Program-made: the position numbers and the translations under genes
In this document: positions 56,478 through 64,000 of the stretch, in pieces
How the letters are laid out: each line of letters opens with the position of its first letter
How positions within the stretch are numbered: the stretch's first letter is position 1
The notes under the pieces: model-generated
What the model was told of the DNA's origin: nothing
The model's input: only the letters and a program-made list of their open reading frames with translations
Databases searched by the model: none
Source: Caulobacter vibrioides
GTDB lineage: Bacteria > Pseudomonadota > Alphaproteobacteria > Caulobacterales > Caulobacteraceae
DNA: 64,000 nucleotides
Direction of reading: 5' to 3'
Assembly (NCBI RefSeq): GCF_002858865.1
Contig: NZ_PJRR01000022.1
Location: 32,023 to 96,022 of the forward strand

Positions 56478-57299
56478 TTAGTGCGGGCGGTCGGGCCGAT
56501 CAAGCCGCTCGGTCAGGGTCAGCAGGTCCTGCCAGGCCTTCTTCTTCTGCGCCGGCGTGCGCAGAAGGAAAGCGGGGTGCAGCGTCGGCATGGCCGGAAG
56601 CTCCAGCGACTGGTCTTCGGACACCCACTCGAACCAGCGCCCGCGCATGGTCAGGATGCCTTCATCGCGCTTGAGCATGGCCTTGGCGGAGGCGCCGCCC
56701 GCCAGCAGCAACATCCTGGGCTTCACCAGCGCGATGGCCCGCTCGACGAACGGCGCGCAGGTGGCCTGCTCCTGCGGAGTCGGCGTTCGGTTGCCGGGCG
56801 GACGCCAGAACACAGTGTTGGTGATGAACGCCCGCCCTTCGAGACCGGCGGCCTTGAGCATGCGATCGAGCAACTTGCCCGCGCGCCCGACAAACGGTTG
56901 TCCCTGGGCGTCCTCGTCGGCGCCGGGACCTTCGCCGATGATCATCAGTGGGGCGTCGCCGACCCCGCGTGAAAACACGGCCTGCTTGGCGCCCTGGTGC
57001 TTGAGCGGGCAGCCCTCGAAGGCGGCGATGGCGGCGGCCAGGCTCTCAAGGTCGTTGCAAGCGGCGGCTGCGGCCTTGGCGGCGGCGACGGCCGAGGCGA
57101 TGTCGGGCGAGCGGACCACGGCCATGCCAGGCCGAGCGACCGGAGGCGGCGGCGGGGGAGGCAGGCTCTTGGCGCGCAGCATCGCCGCGCCTTCCGCCAG
57201 GCGATCGATCGGGGCTTCCGCGTACAGGGCCTCGACGCCCGCGTCGGCCCAGAAGGCCAGCAGGCTTTCGACGGCGCGTTGATCGACGGCGAAGCTCAT
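56478..57299 (-). CDS. family-4-like uracil-DNA glycosylase with altered Fe-S ligands
   Basis: 273 aa. Active site motif A GEGPGADEDAQGQPFVGRAG (residues 122-141) and motif B TLHPAFLLR are those of family 4 UDG (removes uracil from DNA). An N-terminal extension of about 90 residues includes an eight-proline run (47-54 region) and an Ala-rich helix. In family 4 four Cys bind a 4Fe-4S cluster; here, aligning FEGCPL and VFWRPP...ATC, two positions are Phe94 and Trp165, with only Cys97 and Cys181 left. The enzyme probably lacks an intact cluster. Divergent-adjacent to the transglycosylase; spaced 36 bp. Confidence 0.88.
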   Translation of the reverse strand: MSFAVDQRAVESLLAFWADAGVEALYAEAPIDRLAEGAAMLRAKSLPPPPPPPVARPGMAVVRSPDIASAVAAAKAAAAACNDLESLAAAIAAFEGCPLKHQGAKQAVFSRGVGDAPLMIIGEGPGADEDAQGQPFVGRAGKLLDRMLKAAGLEGRAFITNTVFWRPPGNRTPTPQEQATCAPFVERAIALVKPRMLLLAGGASAKAMLKRDEGILTMRGRWFEWVSEDQSLELPAMPTLHPAFLLRTPAQKKKAWQDLLTLTERLDRPDRPH

Positions 57300-57449
57300 G
57301 CGACCGTCTTAACTCGGATTGTCGCCGGTCTCCACGCTGCGCTGCAGCAAAAAATCCGGCTAGGTGCTTGACCACCCCCGCGTCACGTTCGGATAAGCTG
57401 TGATTCAAACAGTCATAAGAGCGGCCGTAGGGCCTCACCGGGAGATCCC

Positions 57450-59126
57450 ATGAGCGAAGACCTCGAACGCGAGTCGATGGAATACGACGTCGTCATCGTC
57501 GGCGGCGGTCCCGCAGGCCTCTCGGCGGCGATCCGTCTCAAGCAGATGGCCGCCAAGGCCGGAACCGAGATTTCGGTGGCCTTGCTCGAAAAGGGCTCGG
57601 AAGTCGGCGCGCATATCCTTTCGGGCGCGGTGATCGACCCCAAGGGCCTGGCCGAACTCTTCCCCAACTGGAAGGAAGAGGGCGCGCCGCTGGAGACGCC
57701 GGTCACCAAGGACCGCTTCAAGCTGCTGGGCCCGCAAGGCGAACTCAGCCTGCCGATGTTCGCCATGCCGCCGTTCATGCACAACCACGGCTGCTACATC
57801 GCTTCGCTGGCCAATCTGACGCGCTGGCTGGCGGGCAAGGCCGAGGAGCTGGGCGTCGAAATCTATCCGGGCTTCGCCGCCTCGGACCTCGTCTGGAACG
57901 ACGACGGCTCGGTCAAGGGCGTGGTGGTCGGCGTGGTCGGCATCGCCAAGGACGGCGAGAAGAAGCCGGACTATCAGCCCGGCATGGAGCTGCACGGCAA
58001 GTATGTCTTCATCGCCGAGGGCGTGCGCGGCTCGCTGGCCAAGCAACTGATCGCCAAGTTCAAGCTGGATGAAGGCAAGTCGCCGCAGAAGTACGGCATC
58101 GGCATCAAGGAGCTGTGGCAAGTTCCGCCCGAGCAGCACCAGCCGGGCCTGGCCGAGCACACCACCGGCTGGCCGCTGGATGACCAGACCGGCGGCGGCA
58201 GCTTCATGTACCACTTCGGGGACAACTACGTGGCCATCGGCTACGTCGTGCACCTGAACTACAAGAACCCCTGGCTGTCGCCGTTCGACGAGTTCCAGCG
58301 CTTCAAGCAGCATCCGACGGTCCGCCCGCATCTGGAAGGTGGCAAGCGCATCGCCTATGGCGCGCGGGCTATCACCGAGGGCGGCTATCAGTCGGTGCCG
58401 AAGCTGACCTTCCCGGGCGGCGCTCTGATCGGCTGCTCGGCGGGCTTTGTGAACGTGCCGCGCATCAAGGGCAGCCACAACGCCGTGAAAACCGGAATTC
58501 TGGCCGCCGACGCTGCTTTCGAGGCGGTGCAGGCCGGCCGCGCCAGCGACGAGCTGACCGCCTACCAGACGTCCTACGACAAGTCGTGGGTGGCCAAGGA
58601 GCTGAAGATCGTCCGCAACGCCAAGCCGTTGCTGGGCAAGTTCGGCACGGCGCTTGGCGGCGCGCTCGGCATGGCCGACATGTGGGTCAATCACCTCACG
58701 GGCGGCGCTTTGGGTCTGTTCGGCACGCTCAAGCATGACAAGACCGACGCGGCGTCGACCGGTCTCGCCAAGGACTACAAGCCCATCGTCTATCCCAAGC
58801 CCGACGGCGTGATCAGCTTCGACAAGCTGAGCTCGGTGTTCCTGTCGGCCACCAACCACGAGGAAGACCAGCCGGCCCACCTGCGCCTGAAGGATCCTTC
58901 GGTGCCGATCCAGGTGAACCTGCCCAAGTACGGCGAGCCGGCGCGTCTCTACTGCCCGGCCGGTGTCTATGAAGTGCTCTACAATGAGCAGGGCGGTGAT
59001 CCGCGCTTCCAGATCAATGCGCAGAACTGCGTCCACTGCAAAACCTGCGACATCAAGGACCCGTCGCAGAATATCGTCTGGACCACGCCGGAAGGCGGTG
59101 GTGGCCCGAACTATCCGAACATGTGA
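57450..59126 (+). CDS. electron-transfer flavoprotein-ubiquinone oxidoreductase
   Basis: 558 aa membrane-associated FAD/Fe-S enzyme; passes electrons from ETF (reduced by acyl-CoA dehydrogenases) to ubiquinone. FAD-binding VVIVGGGPAGLSAAIRLKQM; AHILSGAVIDPKGLAELFPN and YPGFAASDLVWNDDGSVKGV; GGYQSVPKLTFPGGALIGCS. The C-terminal ferredoxin part RLYCPAGVYEVL ... NAQNCVHCKTCDIKDPSQNI provides four Cys for the 4Fe-4S cluster. Upstream, ATTCAAACAGTC contains only a CAAAC half-site. Ends at a strong terminator. Confidence 0.97.
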   Translation: MSEDLERESMEYDVVIVGGGPAGLSAAIRLKQMAAKAGTEISVALLEKGSEVGAHILSGAVIDPKGLAELFPNWKEEGAPLETPVTKDRFKLLGPQGELSLPMFAMPPFMHNHGCYIASLANLTRWLAGKAEELGVEIYPGFAASDLVWNDDGSVKGVVVGVVGIAKDGEKKPDYQPGMELHGKYVFIAEGVRGSLAKQLIAKFKLDEGKSPQKYGIGIKELWQVPPEQHQPGLAEHTTGWPLDDQTGGGSFMYHFGDNYVAIGYVVHLNYKNPWLSPFDEFQRFKQHPTVRPHLEGGKRIAYGARAITEGGYQSVPKLTFPGGALIGCSAGFVNVPRIKGSHNAVKTGILAADAAFEAVQAGRASDELTAYQTSYDKSWVAKELKIVRNAKPLLGKFGTALGGALGMADMWVNHLTGGALGLFGTLKHDKTDAASTGLAKDYKPIVYPKPDGVISFDKLSSVFLSATNHEEDQPAHLRLKDPSVPIQVNLPKYGEPARLYCPAGVYEVLYNEQGGDPRFQINAQNCVHCKTCDIKDPSQNIVWTTPEGGGGPNYPNM

Positions 59127-59132
59127 CGAAGC

Positions 59133-59166
59133 AGCCTCCCGCCCCTCAGGTCGGGAGGCTTTTTCT
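59133..59166 (+). terminator. terminator of the ETF-QO gene
   Basis: AGCCTCCCG, loop, CGGGAGGCT, TTTTCTT. 9-bp perfect stem with U-tract, 7 bp after the stop. Confidence 0.88.
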
Positions 59167-59200
59167 TGCGGACCGCCTCGAAACCTCCGAGGGTGGCGGC

Positions 59201-60931
59201 ATGACGCGTCTCAAAGTTCTGCTCGCTTGCGTATCCGTCTCGGCCCTGGCCGCCTGCGCCTCCGGGCCCGCGCAGGTGTCGATGCGCGGCCCTGTCGGCC
59301 AGAACTACTCGCTCTTCGACACGCGGACGTCCTACGGCCAGTTCCTGGCGGGGCAGGCGGCGTTGCGCGACGGCAATTCCAAGGAGGCGGCGACCTACTT
59401 CGGGACGGCGGCGGTGCTGGGCGAGGATCCCGGCGTGATCGCCGAGCGGTCGTTCACCGCACTCCTTCTGTCTGGCGAGATCAGCCGCGCCGCAGCGGCC
59501 GCCCCGACCGAGGCGGGTGGGACCGAGGCTATCCGGCGCCTGGGCGTCCTGACCCGCGTGGTCGAAGCGCTGGCCCTCGGCAAGGGCAAGGAGGCGCAAG
59601 GCCTGCTGAAGTCCGATCCCCCTGGCTTCCCGCATCAACAGGCCGTTGCTCTGCTCGGCCCCTGGGCAGCCGCCGCCGCAGGCGACAAGGAAGGCGCAAT
59701 CGTCCAGCCGGTGCTGCGTAACGACAAGCTTGTGCAGTACTTCGGTCAGCAGGGTCAGGCGCGGCTGTTCGAACGCGCCAAGCGCTATGATGAGGCCGAG
59801 ACCGACTACAAGGCCCTGACCTCCAACGCCGCAACGGCCAGCATCTTCACGTTGGACTACGGCGCGTTTCTCGAGCGCCGCAAGCGTTATGACGATGCGC
59901 TGGCGCTCTATGACGCCGCGCTTCGCGCCGCCCCGAACGATACAGGTCTGCTGCGCGCACGCGCGCGCGCTGCAGCCCGAAGCGCCCCGCCGCCCGCCCC
60001 GACCCTGCGCCAGGGCGCGGCGGAGGGCCTGATCGCGTGCGCGGCCACCTTCGCCGGAGAGCGGCAGAACCAGTTTGCGTTGGCCTATCTGCGCTTGGCT
60101 TTGCGTCTGGATCCTGGCCGCGACGAGGCCTGGATCCTGGTCGGCGACCTTCTGAACCAGGGCGATGATCACCAGGCCGCCATCGAAGCCTACGGGCGCG
60201 TGCCGGCGGGAGCGCCGCTTTACGCCTCGGCGCAGAGCAAGATCGCCTGGGCTTGGAGCGCGCTGGGCGACAAGACCAAGGCGCTGGATGTGGCCCGCGC
60301 GGCGCTGACGGCGGCGCCCAACGATCGCGACGCGGCGGTGGCCTTGGCCGATCTGCTGCGCGCCAGCAGCCGCTGGGACGAGTCGGTGGCGGTGCTGGAT
60401 CTGCTCCTCGCCCGCGAGGCCGAGGCCCCCGATTGGCGGCTGCTCTACATGCGCGCGATCGCTCTGGAGCAAGGCGGGCGTTGGCCCGAGGCGGAAAAGG
60501 ATCTGCAGACCGCGCTGAAGGTCAATCCTGACGAGCCGGATCTGCTGAACTTCCTGGGTTATTCCTGGATCGACCGCAATGAGCGTCTCCCCGAGGCCTT
60601 GGCCATGGTCGAGAAGGCGGTTGCGGCGCGGCCGCAGTCGGGCGCCATGATGGACTCCCTGGGCTGGGCCTATTTCCGGCTCGGCGACTACAAGACTGCG
60701 ATCGAGAAGCTGGAAGCTGCGGTCGAGCTTGAGCCTGGAGACCCCGACATCAATGGCCACCTGGGCGACGCCTACTGGAAGGCTGGTCGCACCATCGAGG
60801 CGCGGTTCCAGTGGCAGCGTGTGCTGAGCCTGGAGCCGACCGACAAGCAGAAGGCCGACTCCGAGGACAAGCTGAAGAACGGCCTGGGCCTCTCGACGCC
60901 GGCGACCAAGTCGACGATCGCCCACAACTGA
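59201..60931 (+). CDS. TPR-repeat lipoprotein
   Basis: 576 aa from the ATG at 59201; the longer frame includes the terminator. MTRLKVLLACVSVSALAAC is a lipoprotein signal peptide. Then about 12 helical TPR-like repeats, with good consensus at the end: PEAEKDLQTALKVNPDEPDL, LNFLGYSWIDRNERLPEALA, GAMMDSLGWAYFRLGDYKTA and INGHLGDAYWKAGRTIEARF. Such proteins often scaffold complexes at the outer membrane, comparable with BamD or PilF, but no partner is shown. The stop is 41 bp before ispE, so the two may be co-transcribed. Confidence 0.88.
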   Translation: MTRLKVLLACVSVSALAACASGPAQVSMRGPVGQNYSLFDTRTSYGQFLAGQAALRDGNSKEAATYFGTAAVLGEDPGVIAERSFTALLLSGEISRAAAAAPTEAGGTEAIRRLGVLTRVVEALALGKGKEAQGLLKSDPPGFPHQQAVALLGPWAAAAAGDKEGAIVQPVLRNDKLVQYFGQQGQARLFERAKRYDEAETDYKALTSNAATASIFTLDYGAFLERRKRYDDALALYDAALRAAPNDTGLLRARARAAARSAPPPAPTLRQGAAEGLIACAATFAGERQNQFALAYLRLALRLDPGRDEAWILVGDLLNQGDDHQAAIEAYGRVPAGAPLYASAQSKIAWAWSALGDKTKALDVARAALTAAPNDRDAAVALADLLRASSRWDESVAVLDLLLAREAEAPDWRLLYMRAIALEQGGRWPEAEKDLQTALKVNPDEPDLLNFLGYSWIDRNERLPEALAMVEKAVAARPQSGAMMDSLGWAYFRLGDYKTAIEKLEAAVELEPGDPDINGHLGDAYWKAGRTIEARFQWQRVLSLEPTDKQKADSEDKLKNGLGLSTPATKSTIAHN

Positions 60932-60972
60932 GCTATCGGCTTGGGCCTGTCCTAGCCTTGAGTCACGAGATC

Positions 60973-61845
60973 ATGCGGCTGTCAGCGTTCGCCCCGGCCA
61001 AGGTCAATCTGTTCCTGCACGTGGGCGGGCCGGACGGCGAGGGCTATCACCCCATCTCCAGCCTGATGGTGTTCGCCGATGTCGGCGACCGGGTGAACCT
61101 CCAGCCCGCCGACGCGCCGGCGTTCGAGACGTCCGGGCCGTTCGGGGATCAGATTCCCGCCGGCGGCGACAATCTGGTGGTCCGCGCAGGCCAGGCTTTC
61201 CACAGGCGGCTCGGCGGTCCGGTTCCGCCTTATCGGCTGATCCTGGAGAAGCACTTGCCGATCGCTGCGGGCCTGGGCGGGGGCTCCAGCGACGCGGGTG
61301 CGGCGCTCAAGCTGTTGCGTGACGCCCTGGCCCCGGCGCTTTCCGATGACGATCTGGAGGCGCTGGCTGCGAGCCTTGGCGCGGACGGCGCGGCCTGTCT
61401 GCGCGCGCGCGCCCTTATCGCAGAAGGGCGAGGCGAGCGGCTGTCGCCGGCGCCGCGGTTGCCCGAGTTGAACGCAGTGCTGGTCAATCCCGGCGCGCCG
61501 TCGCCGACCGGCGCGGTCTATCGCGCCTATGACGCGGGCGTGCACCCAGACGGCGCCGCCATGCCCCCCATGCCCGACCATCTGGAGAGCGCTGAGGAGG
61601 CCGCCGCCTGGTTGGCCTTTGCGACACGCAACGACCTGGAGGCGCCGGCCGTGAGGCTTGAGCCGCACATCGGCGAGGTGCTGGACGTGCTGCGGGGCGA
61701 GCCGGAAAGTCTGCTGGTCCGCATGTCGGGTTCGGGTGCGACCTGTTTCGCGCTCTGCGCCAGCGATATCGAGGCCGAAGGTCTGGCCGAGCGCCTGGAG
61801 ACGATGCGTCCGGACTGGTGGGTGCGGCGCTGCCGCCTGAGCTGA
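60973..61845 (+). CDS. ispE: 4-diphosphocytidyl-2-C-methyl-D-erythritol kinase
   Basis: Fourth step of the MEP isoprenoid pathway: phosphorylates CDP-ME at the 2-hydroxyl. 290 aa from the ATG at 60973. GHMP kinase signatures: APAKVNLFLHVGGPDGEGYH, the phosphate loop PIAAGLGGGSSDAGAALKLL, and the C-terminal VRMSGSGATCFALCAS. Length and motif order are typical. Adjacent cyclophilin gene begins 7 bp later. Confidence 0.96.
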   Translation: MRLSAFAPAKVNLFLHVGGPDGEGYHPISSLMVFADVGDRVNLQPADAPAFETSGPFGDQIPAGGDNLVVRAGQAFHRRLGGPVPPYRLILEKHLPIAAGLGGGSSDAGAALKLLRDALAPALSDDDLEALAASLGADGAACLRARALIAEGRGERLSPAPRLPELNAVLVNPGAPSPTGAVYRAYDAGVHPDGAAMPPMPDHLESAEEAAAWLAFATRNDLEAPAVRLEPHIGEVLDVLRGEPESLLVRMSGSGATCFALCASDIEAEGLAERLETMRPDWWVRRCRLS

Positions 61846-61852
61846 GGAGACG

Positions 61853-62491
61853 ATGATGAAGCGCCGTGACGTCCTGGCCGCCTTCGGCGTTTTCGCGGTC
61901 CCGCCGGGTCTGGCCTCGGCGCAGATTTTGAGCCTGCCCGCGACACCGATCGTGCCGGGCGCGGGCGATGTTCTGGTCCGCCTCGACACCGGTCTTGGTC
62001 CGATCATCATCGCGCTGAAGGCAAGACAGGCGCCGCTGACCGTGGCGAACTTCCTGCGCTATGTGGACGAGAAGCGCTATGACGGTTCGAGCTTCTGGCG
62101 CGCAGCCAAGGCGCCCAGCGCGGTGGATTACGGGTTGATCCAAGGTGGCCTGCAGGGGGATCCGAAGAGGCTGCTGCCGCCCATCGCGCATGAGCCGACG
62201 ACCCAGACGGGGCTCCGGCATGTCGACGGGACGTTGTCGCTGGCGCGCAAGGCGCCGGGCACCGGCGATAGCGACTTCTTCATCTGCGTGGGTGACGCGC
62301 CCTATCTCGACGCCAACCCGGCCGGGGAGGGGGACAATCTCGGTTTCGCGGCCTTTGGGCAGGTGGTGCAGGGCATGGAGATCGTCCGCAAGATCCTGAA
62401 CCTGCCGACGCCGGGCAAGGCGATCAATCCGGTCATGGAGGGTCAGATGCTCGATCCGGTCGTGCCGATCGTGACGGCGCGACGGATCTAG
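61853..62491 (+). CDS. cyclophilin-type peptidyl-prolyl isomerase, exported
   Basis: 212 aa. MMKRRDVLAAFGVFAVPPGL with KRRDVL is a Tat-like signal. Cyclophilin core: VRLDTGLGPIIIALKARQAP, LTVANFLRYVDEKRYDGSSF, DYGLIQGGLQGDPKRLLPPI, GTLSLARKAPGTGDSDFFIC and GFAAFGQVVQGMEIVRKILN. The catalytic Arg of classical cyclophilins (FHR...) is replaced by FWRAA here, a common variation in bacterial members. Acts on periplasmic protein folding if export is real. Confidence 0.88.
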   Translation: MMKRRDVLAAFGVFAVPPGLASAQILSLPATPIVPGAGDVLVRLDTGLGPIIIALKARQAPLTVANFLRYVDEKRYDGSSFWRAAKAPSAVDYGLIQGGLQGDPKRLLPPIAHEPTTQTGLRHVDGTLSLARKAPGTGDSDFFICVGDAPYLDANPAGEGDNLGFAAFGQVVQGMEIVRKILNLPTPGKAINPVMEGQMLDPVVPIVTARRI

Positions 62492-62515
62492 GCAGTCGGC
62501 ATGGCCAAAAAGAGA

Positions 62516-62550
62516 AAGGGCGCGGAGGTTTCCCTCCGCGCCCTTCGACT
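62516..62550. terminator. bidirectional terminator between the cyclophilin and amtB
   Basis: AAGGGCGCGGAGG, loop TTTC, CCTCCGCGCCCTT: 13-bp perfect stem (62516-62545). Serves the plus-strand cyclophilin and the minus-strand amtB, which end towards each other. Confidence 0.85.
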
Positions 62551-62568
62551 TTGAGCCTGGCCCCAGCC

Positions 62569-64000
62569 TTAGCTGTGGTAGGCGCGTTCGCCGTGTTCGG
62601 AGATATCCAGACCGTCTTCTTCGGCTTCCGGCGCAGCCCGCAGGCCGATCACCAGCTTGATGATGAAGAAGACGATGGCCGTGGCGATGGCCGACCACAG
62701 GATGGTCACGCCCACAGCCTTCAGCTGCGCCATCAGTTGCACGCCCATGTCGTACACGGCGGTGTCGCAGGTCGACAGGTCGCCGTCCTTGCCGCAGCTC
62801 GTGTAGTCGACGACGCCGGCGCCGCCCCAGGCGGGGTTGACCACCAGGCCGGTGCCGATGGCGCCGACGATGCCGCCGATGCCGTGGATGCCGAAGGCGT
62901 CCAGGCTGTCGTCGTACTTCAGGGCGTTCTTCACGACCGAGCAGAAGATGATGCAGATCGGCGAGACGACGAGGCCCAGGATCAGCGCGCCCATCGGGCC
63001 GGCGAAGCCGGCGGCCGGGGTCACGGCGACGAGGCCGGCCACGATGCCCGAAGCCAGGCCCAGGGCCGACGGCTTCTTGCGGGTGACCCACTCAACGAGG
63101 ATCCACGACAGACCCGCGCCGGCGGTGGCGATGAAGGTGTTGACCATGGCCAGCGAGGCGTAGCCGTTCGACTCCAGGTTCGAGCCGGCGTTGAAGCCGA
63201 ACCAGCCCACCCACAGCAGGCCAGCGCCCACCAGGGTCAGGGTCAGCGAGTGCGGGGGCATCGGCTCCTTGCCGTAGCCTTGGCGCTTGCCGAGGATCAG
63301 GGCGCCGACCAGCGCGGCGATACCGGCGTTGATGTGCACCACGGTGCCGCCGGCGAAGTCCAGGGCGCCGAAGCCCCAGAGCAGGCCCGACTTGACCGTA
63401 TCTTCAGGCGCCAGGGCGATGGCGTTCGGGCCCGGCCACCACCAGACCATGTGCGCGATCGGATAGTACGACAGCAGCGGCCACAGGATGGCGAAGGCGA
63501 CGATGGCGGCGAACTTCATGCGCTCGACCAGCGAACCGACCACGAGGGCGGCGGTGATCGCCGCGAAGGTCGACTGGAAGGCGATGAAGGTCAGTTCCGG
63601 GATTACCACGCCCGTGGAGAAGGTCGCCACGTTGCTGGCAGGGGTCACGCCGTTCAGGAACACGCGACCCAGACCCCCGACGAACTTGTCCCAGCTGCCG
63701 CCGTCCGTGAAGGCGAAGCTGTAGCCCCAGAGCATCCAGGCGACGAAGCCGATCAGGGCGACGGTCGAGACCTGCATCATCACCGACAGCATGTTCTTGG
63801 CGCGGACGAGGCCGCCGTAGAACAGCGCCAGACCCGGCAGGATCATCAGCAGGACGAGCAGGGCCGAGGTGAGCATCCAGGCGTTGTCGCCCTTGTCCAT
63901 CTTGTCTTCGATGGTCGGAGCGGCGGCCGGCGCAGGCGCGGCTTCAGCAGGGGCGGCGGCGGCCGGAGCCGGCGCGGCCTCGGCGGGCGCGGCGGCGGCC
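62569..64000 (-). CDS. amtB: ammonium transporter, 5' end outside the window
   Basis: Inner-membrane ammonium channel. From the Met at 63900: 443 residues with eleven TM helices, including GALDFAGGTVVHINAGIAALVGA-type substrate path and the twin His in YYPIAHMVWWWPGP and AFGIHGIGGIVGAIGTGL. The reading frame continues to the window edge (codons before 63900 encode a low-complexity Ala/Pro stretch ending TIEDK), so the true start lies beyond 64000, probably after a signal peptide. Regulation by a GlnK partner gene upstream is usual but not visible here. Confidence 0.95.
   Translation of the reverse strand, partial: AAAAPAEAAPAPAAAAPAEAAPAPAAAPTIEDKMDKGDNAWMLTSALLVLLMILPGLALFYGGLVRAKNMLSVMMQVSTVALIGFVAWMLWGYSFAFTDGGSWDKFVGGLGRVFLNGVTPASNVATFSTGVVIPELTFIAFQSTFAAITAALVVGSLVERMKFAAIVAFAILWPLLSYYPIAHMVWWWPGPNAIALAPEDTVKSGLLWGFGALDFAGGTVVHINAGIAALVGALILGKRQGYGKEPMPPHSLTLTLVGAGLLWVGWFGFNAGSNLESNGYASLAMVNTFIATAGAGLSWILVEWVTRKKPSALGLASGIVAGLVAVTPAAGFAGPMGALILGLVVSPICIIFCSVVKNALKYDDSLDAFGIHGIGGIVGAIGTGLVVNPAWGGAGVVDYTSCGKDGDLSTCDTAVYDMGVQLMAQLKAVGVTILWSAIATAIVFFIIKLVIGLRAAPEAEEDGLDISEHGERAYHS

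Noticed and set aside
59111..60925. 604-codon minus-strand frame opposite the TPR lipoprotein
   Set aside because: No signal or domain; plus-strand gene has a lipobox and TPR consensus.
1..64000. CRISPR array, transposase, integrase, prophage or rRNA operon
   Set aside because: No regularly spaced repeats of CRISPR type, no transposase/integrase motifs and no rRNA sequence were seen; the only mobile-like items are small palindromic repeats.

Overview
The window is a high-GC alphaproteobacterial chromosome segment that I assign to Caulobacter (most likely C. crescentus/vibrioides). The strongest evidence is gene content and order: a complete myo-inositol degradation locus (iolG/idhA, iolR, iolC-D-E-B-A), followed further on by an isoaspartyl-methyltransferase-like gene, a TolC-type exporter matching RsaFa, the polar organiser popZ, and valS. 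From memory, inositol locus, rsaFa and popZ sit in this order, and at about this distance in gene number, in the C. crescentus genome. No rRNA, phage, transposase or CRISPR array is visible. Almost all of it is ordinary chromosomal backbone, so most of what is worth a second look lies in intergenic regulatory sequence.

Layout. 1-4.6 kb: 3' end of an HtrA/DegP-like protease, rarA, an RluA-type pseudouridine synthase, a lipoprotein and an SDR oxidoreductase. 4.7-7 kb: three envelope or secreted proteins (OmpW-like, DUF2490, a secreted protein); the two transcription units share a 28-bp leader motif. 7.3-12 kb (minus strand): an OmpR-type two-component system and a double-propeller phytase. 12.3-21.5 kb: inositol catabolism, with divergent iolG and iolR-iolCDEBA and IolR-type GGAA-N6-TTCC operators. 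21.7-24 kb: a PepSY protein with a second two-component system. 24.3-27.3 kb: dusA, a retropepsin-like protease, a DUF1289 protein and a CobT-like protein. 27.5-30 kb: two acyl-CoA dehydrogenases. 30-36 kb: a short ORF behind a potentially switching RNA leader, a LOG-family protein, an Atm1-like ABC exporter, glyoxalase I, a GST and two duplicated tRNA-Asn genes. 36.6-42.3 kb: pcm-like, rsaFa, popZ, valS. 42.5-54.8 kb: acyl-CoA synthetase, amidase, tlyA, RNA and small-molecule methyltransferases, an acyltransferase, a YciI/ECF-sigma pair and a radical SAM gene behind a LexA-type box. 54.8-64 kb: lytic transglycosylase, a family-4-like uracil-DNA glycosylase, ETF-ubiquinone oxidoreductase, a TPR lipoprotein, ispE, a cyclophilin and amtB (cut by the window end).

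How genes work together. The iol genes form one pathway from myo-inositol to acetyl-CoA and CO2-level products. The two acyl-CoA dehydrogenases, the acyl-CoA synthetase and ETF-QO form a functional fatty-acid oxidation set, scattered over 30 kb. Two of the three loci carry nearly the same CAAACGG-CGTT-G palindrome, which resembles a PsrA operator. Several intergenic palindromes bounded by CTAGAGC occur; in two cases the element supplies the stop codon of the neighbouring gene. The most novel-looking item is the 30.2-30.45 kb leader, where two copies of GGAGACGC flank their complement GCGTCTCC just ahead of a 40-codon ORF.
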